From: Pseudomonas mandelii
Lineage (GTDB): Bacteria > Pseudomonadota > Gammaproteobacteria > Pseudomonadales > Pseudomonadaceae
Assembly (NCBI RefSeq): GCF_006438925.1
Contig: NZ_RCZA01000010.1
Location: 62,001-126,000, forward strand
DNA: 64,000 nt
Reading direction: 5' to 3'
Under the pieces are notes generated by a model. That model saw only the letters and a program-made list of their open reading frames with translations. It was not told the origin of the DNA and searched no databases. A program made the position numbers and the translations under genes. Below, in pieces: positions 8,686 through 17,737 of the stretch (position 1 is its first letter; each line of letters opens with the position of its first letter).

Positions 8686-10209
8686 CTACCTGAGTTGGAG
8701 ATGGGCACTCGCCGTGACGACCGTCGAGGTGTGCTTGAGCCTGCGTGCCATCTGAGCGTAGGCCACGCCCAGTCCAGCCACCGACCAATACACCAGGGGG
8801 ATGACCGTGATACTGCTAACGGTAACGATGGTGATCAGGATCCCGGCCAGTGTCGCCAGAAGTGCACGTCCGAGTCGGCGTGCCTCATCATCTTCGTTGG
8901 GGAACGAACGCATCCCCTTGCGGATGCCCTGCAGAACACTGGCGAAAAAAACCACGAAAAGCGTCAAACCAATCAAACCGAACGACAGCGCTATGCCGAT
9001 ATAGGTGTTCACGATATCGATGATCCCCTGGCCCTGAATCATGGACTGCATTTCCGGTGTGCTGCGGAAATTGAAAGAACCCAGCCAAGGGTTGCGCTGG
9101 ATAACGATCACGGCGTTATCAATCAAGCGCTGCCGGTAGGTGATATTTTCGACATCCACCGTGCCGATAAACGGTAGCAGATCAAGCATTTTTTGCCCGC
9201 CCGGCACGATGGCCAGCACGGGCAGGGCGAGCGCCCCGGCGGCCGCCAGCAGCATCAGGCGTTTGATTGCTTTACGGCCAGTGCCGATGAACACGACGAT
9301 CATGATGGCTGCACCGATCCAGGGCCCACGCGACAGCGGTGCGTACAGACCACCGGCGAGCAACAGTGCGCCGAGGCTGCGCTGCAATTTGCTACGTACC
9401 TCCTCCTGCAAGTACAGGTAAAAGCCGATGGCCACGCTGATGACGAAGCCCAGCGCAATGGCCTGGCCGGTAGTGGCGCTGGCGCGTAATGAGCCACCAC
9501 GGCTCAAGTAGCCGGGGTCCCATTGCATGCCCATGGCGTAGACAACCGCGCTGTACAGTTGCCAGTTCTTGGCATATTCGAAGAGACCTATTAGCGAAAG
9601 CGTCATGGCGGCGAGTACATAACCGAACAGAGCGTCCTTGAAGTCGCTGAGGTTTTTCAGCGCCCGGCTGGCAACGTAGTAAGGCAAAAAAACTTCGATG
9701 AACAGGTAGAGCATTTGGCGCAAGGTGTCGGTGACGGTGGTTTCGCGCAGGGAAAGCAGACTCGTCAGCAGGAGGTAGGCGGCTAATATTTTGTCAGGCC
9801 AGGTGCGCCCGAAAGGGACCGTGTCGGCGCGCTTGCGCAGAGTGAAAAAAGCCGGAAGCAACACACACAGTGCCAGCACACGAATATGGTTAAGGGCAAA
9901 AAAATAGTTGACCAGGCCGAAGCCCGGAATCTCCGCCGTGGCCGGCGGGATGAGAAACAGCAGGAGGAAAAATAGCGCCACGGGATTGCGTTCGCGATTT
10001 CGTGCGAAGGTCAAAACGATCGCGGCAATGCCTGCGTACACCCAGAAGCTGTGCGACACAAATGCCAGAAGCGTCAATACGAACCACAGATTGCGCCGAC
10101 GAGTGAAATTACGGTCGGGAATCAGGTCTGCTGCTGGTCGACGTGCCATGGCAAAAACGATGCCAGTGAGGACCAGAATGACGATTAACGCTCGGAAGTG
10201 CTCAGGCAT
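8686..10209 (-). CDS. Wzy/O-antigen-ligase-like EPS polymerase
   Basis: This 507-residue protein is almost wholly hydrophobic, with about 10-12 membrane helices and a larger polar loop near the middle to C-terminal third (after SRGGSLRASATTGQAIALGF, a segment typical of O-antigen ligase/polymerase proteins). It most likely polymerises lipid-linked repeat units on the periplasmic side of the inner membrane. It is transcribed divergently from the flippase gene, and the hydrolase gene follows 5 bases after its stop. Polymerase rather than ligase is inferred from the cluster context, because no lipid A core genes are present. Confidence 0.8.
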   Translation of the reverse strand: MPEHFRALIVILVLTGIVFAMARRPAADLIPDRNFTRRRNLWFVLTLLAFVSHSFWVYAGIAAIVLTFARNRERNPVALFFLLLFLIPPATAEIPGFGLVNYFFALNHIRVLALCVLLPAFFTLRKRADTVPFGRTWPDKILAAYLLLTSLLSLRETTVTDTLRQMLYLFIEVFLPYYVASRALKNLSDFKDALFGYVLAAMTLSLIGLFEYAKNWQLYSAVVYAMGMQWDPGYLSRGGSLRASATTGQAIALGFVISVAIGFYLYLQEEVRSKLQRSLGALLLAGGLYAPLSRGPWIGAAIMIVVFIGTGRKAIKRLMLLAAAGALALPVLAIVPGGQKMLDLLPFIGTVDVENITYRQRLIDNAVIVIQRNPWLGSFNFRSTPEMQSMIQGQGIIDIVNTYIGIALSFGLIGLTLFVVFFASVLQGIRKGMRSFPNEDDEARRLGRALLATLAGILITIVTVSSITVIPLVYWSVAGLGVAYAQMARRLKHTSTVVTASAHLQLR

Positions 10210-10304
10210 GGATGATTGGACTTATTGATTGATGAGCGACGGCTAGTGGAATGGCCAAACGCGACTATAGTTCGTTTTGAGCCATTGAGTCCGGGGATGA
10301 TGTT

Positions 10305-11681
10305 ATGTCGTTAGTTGATTTGTCGCCATCGTTGGGCCTTCGTAAGCGAGCGATCTCTGCCGGGGCATGGAATCTGGGGGCGCTGGTTACGTCTCAAGCC
10401 TTTCGCTTGGGCGGCAACCTGATAATGGCCCGTCTGCTGATGCCGGAGATGTTCGGCATCATGATGATCGCCATCACCGTTTCTCTGGTTCTGCACATGC
10501 TTTCCGATGTCGGCTTGCGCCAGAACATCATCCAGAGCCCGCGTGGCGACGATCCGGTGTTTCTCAATACCATTTGGACCGTGCAGATCGTGCGCGGCTT
10601 TATCCTATTTGCTTCGACACTTCTCCTCGCGGCCCTCGCCTGGTATGCACAGGCCCTCAATCTGTGGTCGACCCATTCCACCTACGCCGCACCCGAGTTG
10701 CCGCTGGTGTTGGCCGTGACCGGTTTCTCGGCAATCATCGTTGGTTTTCAGTCGACCAAAATCGACTTGGCAGTGCGCTCTTTCCAGCAAAAGAAAGTGG
10801 TACTCACCGAGTTTGCGTCTCAGGTCGTCGGGCTGGTGATCATGCTGGGCATCGGTTACTTCACCAGGTCCATCTGGTCGCTGGTGATTGCAGGTCTGGT
10901 CCAATCGATGGTCAACACGCTGCTGGGGCATTTCTGGTTTGAGGGCCCGTCTAACCGACTACAGTGGGAGCGTTCTGCGCTCGATGAATTAGTCGGTTTT
11001 GGCCGTTGGATACTGTTGTCGTCGGCAGTGGGCGTATTGGCCATGTACGGTGATCGTGTCTGGTTCGGCGGCAGCATGACGACCGCCGAACTGGGCGTTT
11101 ACTCCATTGCCGTGCTGATTTTGGGAGCCGTTCAGCTTGCGTTGCAAAAGGTAGTCGGGGCCGTGGCCTTGCCGGCCTTCAGTGAGTCCTCAAGAACTAA
11201 TGACACTGTACGGCTCCACTCTTTGTATTACCGCTTGAAATTGATGCTCGATCTTGCCTGCCTGTTTCTCTGCGGACTGTTCCTGACCGGCAGTCCACTG
11301 CTCATCAGCATCTTGTACGATGAGCGTTACGCTCAGGCCGGCAACATGATGGCCATTCTTTCACTCTCTTTTTTCACAATGCGCTACATGCTGGCGAATC
11401 AGGTCTGGATTGCCTTGGGACTCACCAAGTACCAGGCCATGGATAACATTATTCGCGTGGTCTCGTTGTGGGTGCTGCTGCCTCTGCTGTTGGCGATTGG
11501 CGGGGTCAAATATGCGATTTGGGGCGCTGCCCTGTACACGTTTCCTACGCTTATCCTGGTTTTTTATGTCAATTGTCGTCTGGGGATGTTCAGTCTCAAG
11601 CGTGAATTGGTGGTGCTGCCTATGCTGGCGGTGGGGGCATTGTGTGGGGAGTTATTGACGGATTTTGTTAAATGGCTTTGA
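10305..11681 (+). CDS. Wzx-type oligosaccharide flippase (MOP/MATE-like)
   Basis: The 458-residue protein has about 12 predicted membrane helices and starts like Wzx proteins (RKRAISAGAWNLGALVTSQAFRL… RLLMPEMFGIMMI). It should move undecaprenyl-linked repeat units across the inner membrane to the polymerase. GGGG lies upstream of ATG 10305. It is divergent from the polymerase gene, with a 95-bp shared control region, and heads a long run of + strand EPS genes. Confidence in the general role is high; the transported glycan is unknown. Confidence 0.88.
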   Translation: MSLVDLSPSLGLRKRAISAGAWNLGALVTSQAFRLGGNLIMARLLMPEMFGIMMIAITVSLVLHMLSDVGLRQNIIQSPRGDDPVFLNTIWTVQIVRGFILFASTLLLAALAWYAQALNLWSTHSTYAAPELPLVLAVTGFSAIIVGFQSTKIDLAVRSFQQKKVVLTEFASQVVGLVIMLGIGYFTRSIWSLVIAGLVQSMVNTLLGHFWFEGPSNRLQWERSALDELVGFGRWILLSSAVGVLAMYGDRVWFGGSMTTAELGVYSIAVLILGAVQLALQKVVGAVALPAFSESSRTNDTVRLHSLYYRLKLMLDLACLFLCGLFLTGSPLLISILYDERYAQAGNMMAILSLSFFTMRYMLANQVWIALGLTKYQAMDNIIRVVSLWVLLPLLLAIGGVKYAIWGAALYTFPTLILVFYVNCRLGMFSLKRELVVLPMLAVGALCGELLTDFVKWL

Positions 11682-11682
11682 T

Positions 11683-11784
11683 CTATTTCTCTTGATGTTT
11701 CCAAAGCTGCGGCACCGCGTCGCCATTGAGGTATTGATGGCCGTCGCCAAAAAATGTGGCCTTGATGTGTAGTTGAAATTTCCA
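11683..11784 (-). pseudogene. C-terminal coding remnant opposite the end of wzx
   Basis: Read on the minus strand, this stretch encodes about 33 residues ending in GDGHQYLNGDAVPQLWKHQEK-stop, which has the composition of a real protein tail rather than a shadow frame. It abuts the wzx stop within 2 bases, and upstream the frame runs into unrelated sequence under the Tat microprotein gene. I do not recognise the family. It may be the tail of a gene lost when the downstream genes were acquired. Confidence 0.35.
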
Positions 11785-11815
11785 ACGTAATCTCGATGTC
11801 GTGAGGCTTTGAATC

Positions 11816-12010
11816 ATGAGAGAAACTGATTTGAATACCTCTGTGATGGGGCGCAGACGCTTCCTCCAGGCTTCTGCTCTATTGAGTCTCGGGGGGCTCA
11901 TGTTCGGATTTTCCAAAGCCGTTGCCCGGCCTTCTGCTGCTAAATCCGAGTTTGTTGTCATCAACGGATGGGTGCTGCCTGCCCAGCATTTTCGGCAAAC
12001 ACACGCATGA
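11816..12010 (+). CDS. Tat-signal microprotein coupled to the GMC oxidoreductase
   Basis: This 64-residue protein consists mostly of a twin-arginine signal peptide: GRRRFLQASALLSLGG with a hydrophobic core and a likely cleavage site after AVA. Only about 25 mature residues follow (…EFVVINGWVLPAQHFRQTHA). Its stop overlaps the ATG of the next gene as ATGA, so translation is coupled. Multi-subunit GMC dehydrogenases use a small Tat-signal subunit to carry the signal-less flavoprotein to the periplasm, and this could be a minimal version of that. Its small size compared with normal small subunits (roughly 150-250 residues) is unusual. Confidence 0.6.
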   Translation: MRETDLNTSVMGRRRFLQASALLSLGGLMFGFSKAVARPSAAKSEFVVINGWVLPAQHFRQTHA

Positions 12011-13464
12011 TCAAAGACTACCAATCGCAGAAAGAACTCCGCGACCACTATGACGTCTGCATCATAGGCGGTGGGCCGGCCGGCATTACGCTGGCCTTGC
12101 GTTTGGCCGGTAATGGTCGGCGTGTGGTGCTTGTCGAGGGCGGCGGGCACGAGTATTCGCCGGCTTCGCAGGGCCTCTACATGGTCTCATCGTCAGGCCT
12201 CGAGATGTACGCTCATGAAACACGCCTGCGTTATCTTGGCGGGACCTCCAATCACTGGGCCGGGCGATGCCGTCCATTCGAACAGTCGGACTTTACCGTG
12301 GGCCCTCCGGTGCCCGTGCCGGGTTGGCCCATCGCGTTTTCCGAGATCGAGCGCAATCTGTCGGCGGCCATGGATATTGTCGATCTTCCGCCGCACTCCG
12401 GATTCAAGGCTATCAATGCGAGTTTGGACGGCACCGACTTTGACGCTGATCGTTTCCTGCTAAGCCCGCCGACGCGATTTGCACAAAAGTATGCCAAGGA
12501 ACTTAATGACACCGAGGGGCTGGATGTCTTCATCCATTGCAATTGCGTCGATCTTGAGTTCGACAGCAAGACCGGCCGTATAGCAACGATAGTCGTCTCG
12601 GACTACCAGTTGCATCGAGAGCGAGTCACGGCAAAACAATTCATTCTGGCGACAGGCGCGATCGAGAATGCCAGGCACCTGCTCAACAGCGAGTCCTTGG
12701 CAGCGGGCGGTATCGTAAGCAAGGATGGTTTCGTCGGTAGATGCTTCATGGAGCACCTGAACGTCGAAATGGGAACCTTCATCCTGAACGACGAGCAGGG
12801 TACAGATGCTCGGAAGGAGTACTTCACGACCGATGCATTCGTGATGGAGCACAAGTCAGGTAAAGGGAATGTGACGGCCACGCTTGTAGCTGAAGTGAAA
12901 TCCTATGGGCGAATGGCTGCCATCAAGAGCTTTTTCGAGAACCTCGTTTGCGAAGTGGGTGCGGAACGCAAGGTTGAATTTATTGCCAAGTTCGATTGCC
13001 CTGGGGATGGGGTGCTCGGCACGCTGATCGAGCAGTTTCCCAACCCTGATAGCCGAATCTCATTGCTCGACGAGCGAGATGCGTTAGGGATGAGGAAGGC
13101 AAATGTTCATTGGGAACTGACCCCGGCAGACAGAAATACCGTCAAGTCCATAGGGCTCGAAGTGGCAAAGTGTTTTGCCGAGACCGGGTTGGGCTTTGTC
13201 AAGCTGGAAGAATACGTTTATGACGTCGATTTGCCACTGAAGCTCAATCCCCATGCTCATCATATGGGGACCACGCGCATGGCGACTTCGCCTGAGTTTG
13301 GCGTTGTCGACGAGAACTGCAAAGTATTCGGCGTTGAGAATCTTTACGTGGCGGGCAGCAGTGTTTTCGCTACAGGCGGTGCCTGTAACCCCACGATGCC
13401 TCTTTTGCAAATTGTTTTAAGGCTGGCGGAACATCTTAACCATCAGATGGGCAGGTATTCCTGA
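12007..13464 (+). CDS. GMC-family FAD oxidoreductase (sugar/alcohol dehydrogenase)
   Basis: The 485-residue flavoprotein starts with the FAD-binding dinucleotide fold (YDVCIIGGGPAGITLALRLA). It ends with the GMC C-terminal block, HHMGTTRMA… then NLYVAGSSVFATGGACNPT, which holds the catalytic His region and FAD contacts. There is no signal peptide of its own. ATG 12007 overlaps the stop of the Tat microprotein as ATGA, which favours this start over 11968. The enzyme likely oxidises a hydroxyl of a sugar or sugar nucleotide used in the polysaccharide. No cytochrome subunit is nearby, so its electron acceptor is unknown. Confidence 0.85.
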   Translation: MIKDYQSQKELRDHYDVCIIGGGPAGITLALRLAGNGRRVVLVEGGGHEYSPASQGLYMVSSSGLEMYAHETRLRYLGGTSNHWAGRCRPFEQSDFTVGPPVPVPGWPIAFSEIERNLSAAMDIVDLPPHSGFKAINASLDGTDFDADRFLLSPPTRFAQKYAKELNDTEGLDVFIHCNCVDLEFDSKTGRIATIVVSDYQLHRERVTAKQFILATGAIENARHLLNSESLAAGGIVSKDGFVGRCFMEHLNVEMGTFILNDEQGTDARKEYFTTDAFVMEHKSGKGNVTATLVAEVKSYGRMAAIKSFFENLVCEVGAERKVEFIAKFDCPGDGVLGTLIEQFPNPDSRISLLDERDALGMRKANVHWELTPADRNTVKSIGLEVAKCFAETGLGFVKLEEYVYDVDLPLKLNPHAHHMGTTRMATSPEFGVVDENCKVFGVENLYVAGSSVFATGGACNPTMPLLQIVLRLAEHLNHQMGRYS

Positions 13465-13598
13465 GGGGGGAGCATGTGTAGATTATTTGGGTGTTGGATT
13501 TTAGGGAAGCGTCTACTCTTAGGGAAGTGGTAATGAAGAATCAGGGTGTATCTAACCCTGGCACAGGTGTCTATCGCTGAATTAATGAGGCTGACAGG

Positions 13599-14216
13599 AT
13601 GATTGGTCTACTAAAACGTACTATTGCTTATATTGCAAAAACAACGGGGCATGGGACCTCGCTCTATAAAAAATTCTGTAAGCCGGACGGGTATGAATGG
13701 GCTAAACATATGGTTCGATGGGGATCTTTGCACTCCATCGGTAAAGGCGTATGGATAAATCCTGCTGCCAACATAACTGACCCGTCGCTGGTACGACTCG
13801 GAAATAATGTAGGTTTATCTTGTTGTACGCTGTTCGGCCACGATGGAATAATCGGCATGCTCGAGGTGCGCTTTGATAAAAAGCTGGACTCTGTCGGCCC
13901 TATCGATATTCTTGATAATTGTTTTATCGGCTATGGTTCTATCATCATGCCGCGTGTGACTATTGGCCCTAATTCGATTGTCGCGGCCGGTGCTGTAGTC
14001 GTAAAAGATGTTCCGCCTGGGGTAGTGGTTGGGGGTAATCCAGCCAAGGTTATCTGTACCTTGGAAGAAGTGTTGGCGAAAGTCGAAGAGCGTAGCGCCA
14101 CTTATCCGTGGATTGAGCTTATCAGGCAGCGCGATGGTGTATACGACGCGGAATTTGAACCGAAGCTTATAAAAATGAGAGCGCAACACTTTTTTGGCGA
14201 GCAACCCAATGGTTAG
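13599..14216 (+). CDS. Hexapeptide-repeat acyltransferase of the EPS cluster
   Basis: The 205-residue protein has a C-terminal left-handed beta-helix signature (GYGSIIMPRVTIGPNSIVAAGAVVVKDVPPGVVVGGNPAKVI) typical of CatB/LacA-type acetyltransferases. It likely O- or N-acetylates a sugar during repeat-unit assembly, with acetyl-CoA as donor. AGG lies 7 bases upstream of ATG 13599. The following glycosyltransferase starts inside its last codons, so the two are coupled. The sequence is AT-richer than the classic cluster genes. Confidence 0.8.
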   Translation: MIGLLKRTIAYIAKTTGHGTSLYKKFCKPDGYEWAKHMVRWGSLHSIGKGVWINPAANITDPSLVRLGNNVGLSCCTLFGHDGIIGMLEVRFDKKLDSVGPIDILDNCFIGYGSIIMPRVTIGPNSIVAAGAVVVKDVPPGVVVGGNPAKVICTLEEVLAKVEERSATYPWIELIRQRDGVYDAEFEPKLIKMRAQHFFGEQPNG

Positions 14217-15165
14217 TGCTCCCCTTGACGTGTTGGTGGTTAATTACAACACAGCGGAGTTGTTGCAACCGATGTTTAATGCGTTACGCCAGTCAAATAG
14301 CGTGGATCGCACGCGCTATTTGGTGGTGGATAATGCCTCTGTCGATAATTCGCTGGAATGTCTGGCAACTATTTGTCCAGAGGCATTGCAACTCGCCAAT
14401 GAAAATAATGTTGGCTTTGGGCGTGCCAATAATCAATTGGTTGAACACCTGCAGGGCAAGTATGCGTTGCTCCTCAATACCGATGCCTTTGTTGCTGCGG
14501 ATACGCTGAGCAAGACGCTCGACTACATGGAGACTCATCCTGATTGCGGTGTCCTCGGCGTTCGATTGGTTGGACGAGAGGGTGATTTACAGCCCTCCTG
14601 TCGCTATTTTCCAACGCCGTTAAATGTCTTCCTTTCGCATACAGGGCTTGAACGCTTTTTCCCTGTGGTGAAAAGAGTCGACGACATGGCCTGGGATCAT
14701 GCTTCGGTGCGTGAGTGCGACTGGGTGCCCGGGTGCTATTACCTGATCCGCCGTGAAGTCATCGACCAGGTTGGCTTGTTCGATCCGCGCTACTTCCTTT
14801 ATTTCGAGGAGATAGATCACTGCAAACGCGTTAAACAGGCAGGCTGGAAGGTCGTTTACTACCCGCATACTACGGTGGTGCATATCGGCGGTGAAAGTGC
14901 CAAGTCTGTTGACAAACTCAATGCGGATAGTCGTCAGCTACCCACGTTACAAATCGAAAGTGAGCTTTTGTACTTCCGCAAACACCACGGTCTGCCTGGT
15001 TTAGCCTCACATATGCTACTGGTGAGTCTGGGTGATCTGATTTTGGCGCTCAAAGCGCTATTGAAAGGCCGTGGCCGGGCCGCTTTAGGGGCGTGTTGGC
15101 AGCATACTCGTGTGACCTGGGCGCTGCTGCGTGATACCAAATTCGCTAGCCAACCAACACGGTAG
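14209..15165 (+). CDS. GT2 glycosyltransferase (WbbL/rhamnosyltransferase-like)
   Basis: This 318-residue GT-A fold enzyme starts with LDVLVVNYNTAELL and has VVDNASVDNS, the GFGRANNQ segment and LLNTDAFV, the DxD-equivalent region that binds the nucleotide sugar and metal. FEEIDHCKRVKQAGW follows in the acceptor part. This pattern is typical of rhamnosyl- and related transferases of the GT2 family. ATG 14209 lies 8 bases before the stop of the acyltransferase gene, giving a coupled start; an earlier TTG at 14194 is less likely. The sugar added is unknown. Confidence 0.85.
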   Translation: MVSAPLDVLVVNYNTAELLQPMFNALRQSNSVDRTRYLVVDNASVDNSLECLATICPEALQLANENNVGFGRANNQLVEHLQGKYALLLNTDAFVAADTLSKTLDYMETHPDCGVLGVRLVGREGDLQPSCRYFPTPLNVFLSHTGLERFFPVVKRVDDMAWDHASVRECDWVPGCYYLIRREVIDQVGLFDPRYFLYFEEIDHCKRVKQAGWKVVYYPHTTVVHIGGESAKSVDKLNADSRQLPTLQIESELLYFRKHHGLPGLASHMLLVSLGDLILALKALLKGRGRAALGACWQHTRVTWALLRDTKFASQPTR

Positions 15166-15173
15166 AGCCATTT

Positions 15174-15698
15174 ATGTTCGAAAACATACGTGCGGACTTA
15201 CGTGCATACGCCGGAGACTGGGGGGCTCAGGGGTTTTGGGTGATGGTGGTTTATCGCTTTGGGCGCTGGCGTTACAGTGTGCGACCGGCACTGCTACGCA
15301 AGTTGTTCTCCTTTATATACAAAGTGCTCTTCAAACTGGTGCAGATCGTCACGGGTATCGAGCTGCCGTGTGAGGTGGTGGTCGGGCGCAACTTCGTCAT
15401 CGATCATTTCGGCGGAATCGTGATCAGTGGCTATGCGCAGTTCGGCGATGATTGCCGCATCCGCAATGGCGTCGTCGTGGGCCTCAAGAATGTGAGTGAG
15501 CCGATTGCTCCGGTGATGGGTAACAATGTTGATATCGGTGCAGGGGCCAAGGTACTGGGCAATATCCGCATTGGTAACAATGTCGTGATTGGTGCAAATG
15601 CTGTGGTGCTGACCGATGTACCGGACGACTCGATGGCAGTGGGCGTGCCTGCGACTATCAAGAAAAGGAAGTACGCAGAATCGAGGGAATTCTCATGA
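15174..15698 (+). CDS. Serine-acetyltransferase-like hexapeptide transferase
   Basis: This 174-residue protein is related to CysE-type acetyltransferases: an N-terminal helical part (FENIRADLRAYAGDWGAQGFW) and a beta-helix with the GIVISGYAQFGDDCRIRNGV and GNIRIGNNVVIGANAVV repeats. It lacks the long N-terminal domain of CysE. Such proteins are common inside polysaccharide clusters, where they probably acetylate sugars rather than serine. It lies 8 bases after the upstream glycosyltransferase. Confidence 0.8.
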   Translation: MFENIRADLRAYAGDWGAQGFWVMVVYRFGRWRYSVRPALLRKLFSFIYKVLFKLVQIVTGIELPCEVVVGRNFVIDHFGGIVISGYAQFGDDCRIRNGVVVGLKNVSEPIAPVMGNNVDIGAGAKVLGNIRIGNNVVIGANAVVLTDVPDDSMAVGVPATIKKRKYAESREFS

Positions 15699-15741
15699 AC
15701 CACCCGATGGATTACTTGAACTGCGTCGTTGAGTGAACGCC

Positions 15742-16719
15742 ATGACTATGGGGATTGGTGTCGTTGTTATCGGTCGCAACGAAGGCCTACGGCTTGAGCG
15801 TTGTCTGACTTCCCTCGTCGGTTCGGCGCAGAAGGTTGTTTATGTCGACTCTGGATCAACGGACGGTTCAGTGCAGATGGCACTGAGGCTTGGGGTCGAG
15901 GTGGTCGAGTTGGACATGACGATTCCCTTTACGGCTGCGCGTGCACGCAATGAGGGATTTTCCTGCATGCAACGCTTATTGCCGGCGATGCGTTATGTGC
16001 AGTTCGTCGACGGTGATTGTGAGGTTGTCGGCGGTTGGCTGCCCCGGGCGCTGGCCTTTCTTGATACACATCCTGACGTCGCGGTGGTCTGTGGACGGCG
16101 CCGTGAACGTTTTCCGCAGCACTCTGTTTACAACTTACTGTGTGATTTCGAATGGGATACGCCGGTAGGTGAGGCCAAGGCATGTGGTGGCGATGCGCTG
16201 ATGCGGGCTGACGCTTTCGCCGAAGCGTCCGGGTTTCGACCGGGCCTTATTGCCGGGGAAGAGCCTGAATTGTGCGTGCGACTGCGTGGGAATGGTTGGA
16301 AGGTCTGGCGTCTGGGTGAGGAAATGACCTTGCACGATGCAACCATGACCCGGTTCGGCCAATGGTGGCAGCGTACCCTGCGCGGTGGTTATGCCTTTGC
16401 CGAGGGCGCATTTTTGCATGGGGCCGCACCGGAGCAACATTGGTTGCGTGAGTCGCGCCGTGTCTGGTTTTGGGGATTGGGCGTCCCGCTGGCGACTGTT
16501 ATCGCGAGTTTGGTGTTGGGATGGTTTGGGCTGCTTCTTCTGCTGGTCTATCCATTGCAGGTCGTGCGCCTCGCCCGCGGGGGCGATAGATCCACGCGCG
16601 AAAACTGGCTGCGGGCTTTCTTTCTCGTGCTGGGGAAATTTCCCGAGATGCTCGGGCAAGTCAAGTTTCTACTGAACAGATTCGGCGCCGGCAAGACGGC
16701 GTTGATCGAATACAAGTGA
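15742..16719 (+). CDS. GT2 glycosyltransferase with C-terminal membrane segment
   Basis: The protein of about 325 residues has a GT-A domain (GVVVIGRNEGLRLERCL, YVDSGSTDGS, FVDGDCEVV as DxD). The catalytic half contains RADAFAEASGFRPGLIAGEE. A hydrophobic stretch near residues 245-275 suggests membrane attachment, followed by an amphipathic tail. ATG 15742 is taken because GAG precedes it at normal spacing; an in-frame GTG at 15733 and an ATG at 15748 are alternatives. It likely adds one sugar of the repeat unit at the inner membrane. Confidence 0.83.
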   Translation: MTMGIGVVVIGRNEGLRLERCLTSLVGSAQKVVYVDSGSTDGSVQMALRLGVEVVELDMTIPFTAARARNEGFSCMQRLLPAMRYVQFVDGDCEVVGGWLPRALAFLDTHPDVAVVCGRRRERFPQHSVYNLLCDFEWDTPVGEAKACGGDALMRADAFAEASGFRPGLIAGEEPELCVRLRGNGWKVWRLGEEMTLHDATMTRFGQWWQRTLRGGYAFAEGAFLHGAAPEQHWLRESRRVWFWGLGVPLATVIASLVLGWFGLLLLLVYPLQVVRLARGGDRSTRENWLRAFFLVLGKFPEMLGQVKFLLNRFGAGKTALIEYK

Positions 16720-16726
16720 GACTTAT

Positions 16727-17662
16727 ATGAATAATTGGGTGATATTAAAGAGCGTGTTTTTTTTACACGCCGGGTATTCTTTAAGGGCATTGAATAATAA
16801 GTTTAAAATGCTGGTTTTAGTTGCAAAAAACTGGTCCGAGCTAAAGTTGTTTTGCGAGCGTATGTCGAGCGCTCTGGGTAAGTCCGGTGTAGAGAAGTTA
16901 GGCGGGGATTGTGTGGGCGTTGTTCATTGGCCCTACATCAGTAGAAGCTGGAGCCCAAAGAATAAACTTAGTGTGTTGGCCTCGCATTACGAAGTGGTTA
17001 CCAAAAGCTGTCCGCAGTTATTGCTGTTGGGGCGAAGTGACAGTTTGATGCTGAGTGATTTGTCGGAGTTTGCTGCTGGCTGTTCCCTGGTGCTGGATCG
17101 TCCCTTCTGGTTTATGCGTGAAGGGGAGCTGGTGTTGAACTTGTTTCAAGGTGATCTGCGCATTGCATCAATAGCATTCACCTTGTGTCGTACGGACACT
17201 GAGTTATGTATTTTTATCGGCGCCGTTCAAGGGATACATAAAGGCGTCGAGAGTGAACTGTCGTTGAGTATCTACAGGGACCTGACAAAAGACTTTGAAG
17301 GCCTTCGGCCAAGAAGCTTTCTGATCGAAGTTATTAAATACATTGCCATTAACATTGGTGTTGAAAAAATTTATGCGGTAGGGGATGGGTATCGCCACCA
17401 TCGTCATCCGTATTTTGGTGCTCACAAAGCTCTAGAACTGGCGGCAAATTATGATGTGATCTGGTTAGAGCATGGAGCGACTCCATCAGAGCGCGAAGAT
17501 TTTTTCGAGATTCCCATGATTCTGTCCAGGAAACCGCTCGACAGTATTGCTTCAAAAAAACGCGCCATGTACCGCAGGCGCTATGAGCTGCTGGACGACA
17601 CCTTTAAAAAGATAGACAGCGTGTTGATAGGTAGTTATAGCAGCAACCGTATGGCTAGTTAA
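16727..17662 (+). CDS. DUF535/VirK-family protein
   Basis: The 311-residue protein resembles the VirK/YbjX (DUF535) family: SIAFTLC, GAVQGIHKGVESELSLSIYRDLTKDFEGLRPRSF-like central motif, then GDGYRHHRHPYF and a basic C-terminal segment (SKKRAMYRRRYELLD). The family has been linked to outer-envelope properties in enteric bacteria, but its biochemical role is not known to me. It starts 7 bases after the upstream glycosyltransferase. It is visibly AT-richer than its neighbours, which suggests a separate origin inside the cluster. Confidence 0.72.
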   Translation: MNNWVILKSVFFLHAGYSLRALNNKFKMLVLVAKNWSELKLFCERMSSALGKSGVEKLGGDCVGVVHWPYISRSWSPKNKLSVLASHYEVVTKSCPQLLLLGRSDSLMLSDLSEFAAGCSLVLDRPFWFMREGELVLNLFQGDLRIASIAFTLCRTDTELCIFIGAVQGIHKGVESELSLSIYRDLTKDFEGLRPRSFLIEVIKYIAINIGVEKIYAVGDGYRHHRHPYFGAHKALELAANYDVIWLEHGATPSEREDFFEIPMILSRKPLDSIASKKRAMYRRRYELLDDTFKKIDSVLIGSYSSNRMAS

Positions 17663-17737
17663 CGTTCCTGAGACCTGTACTACTGTGGGATTACTTGCAG
17701 TAATAATCCACCGCAACGACAAATAAGTCTGGTTCCT

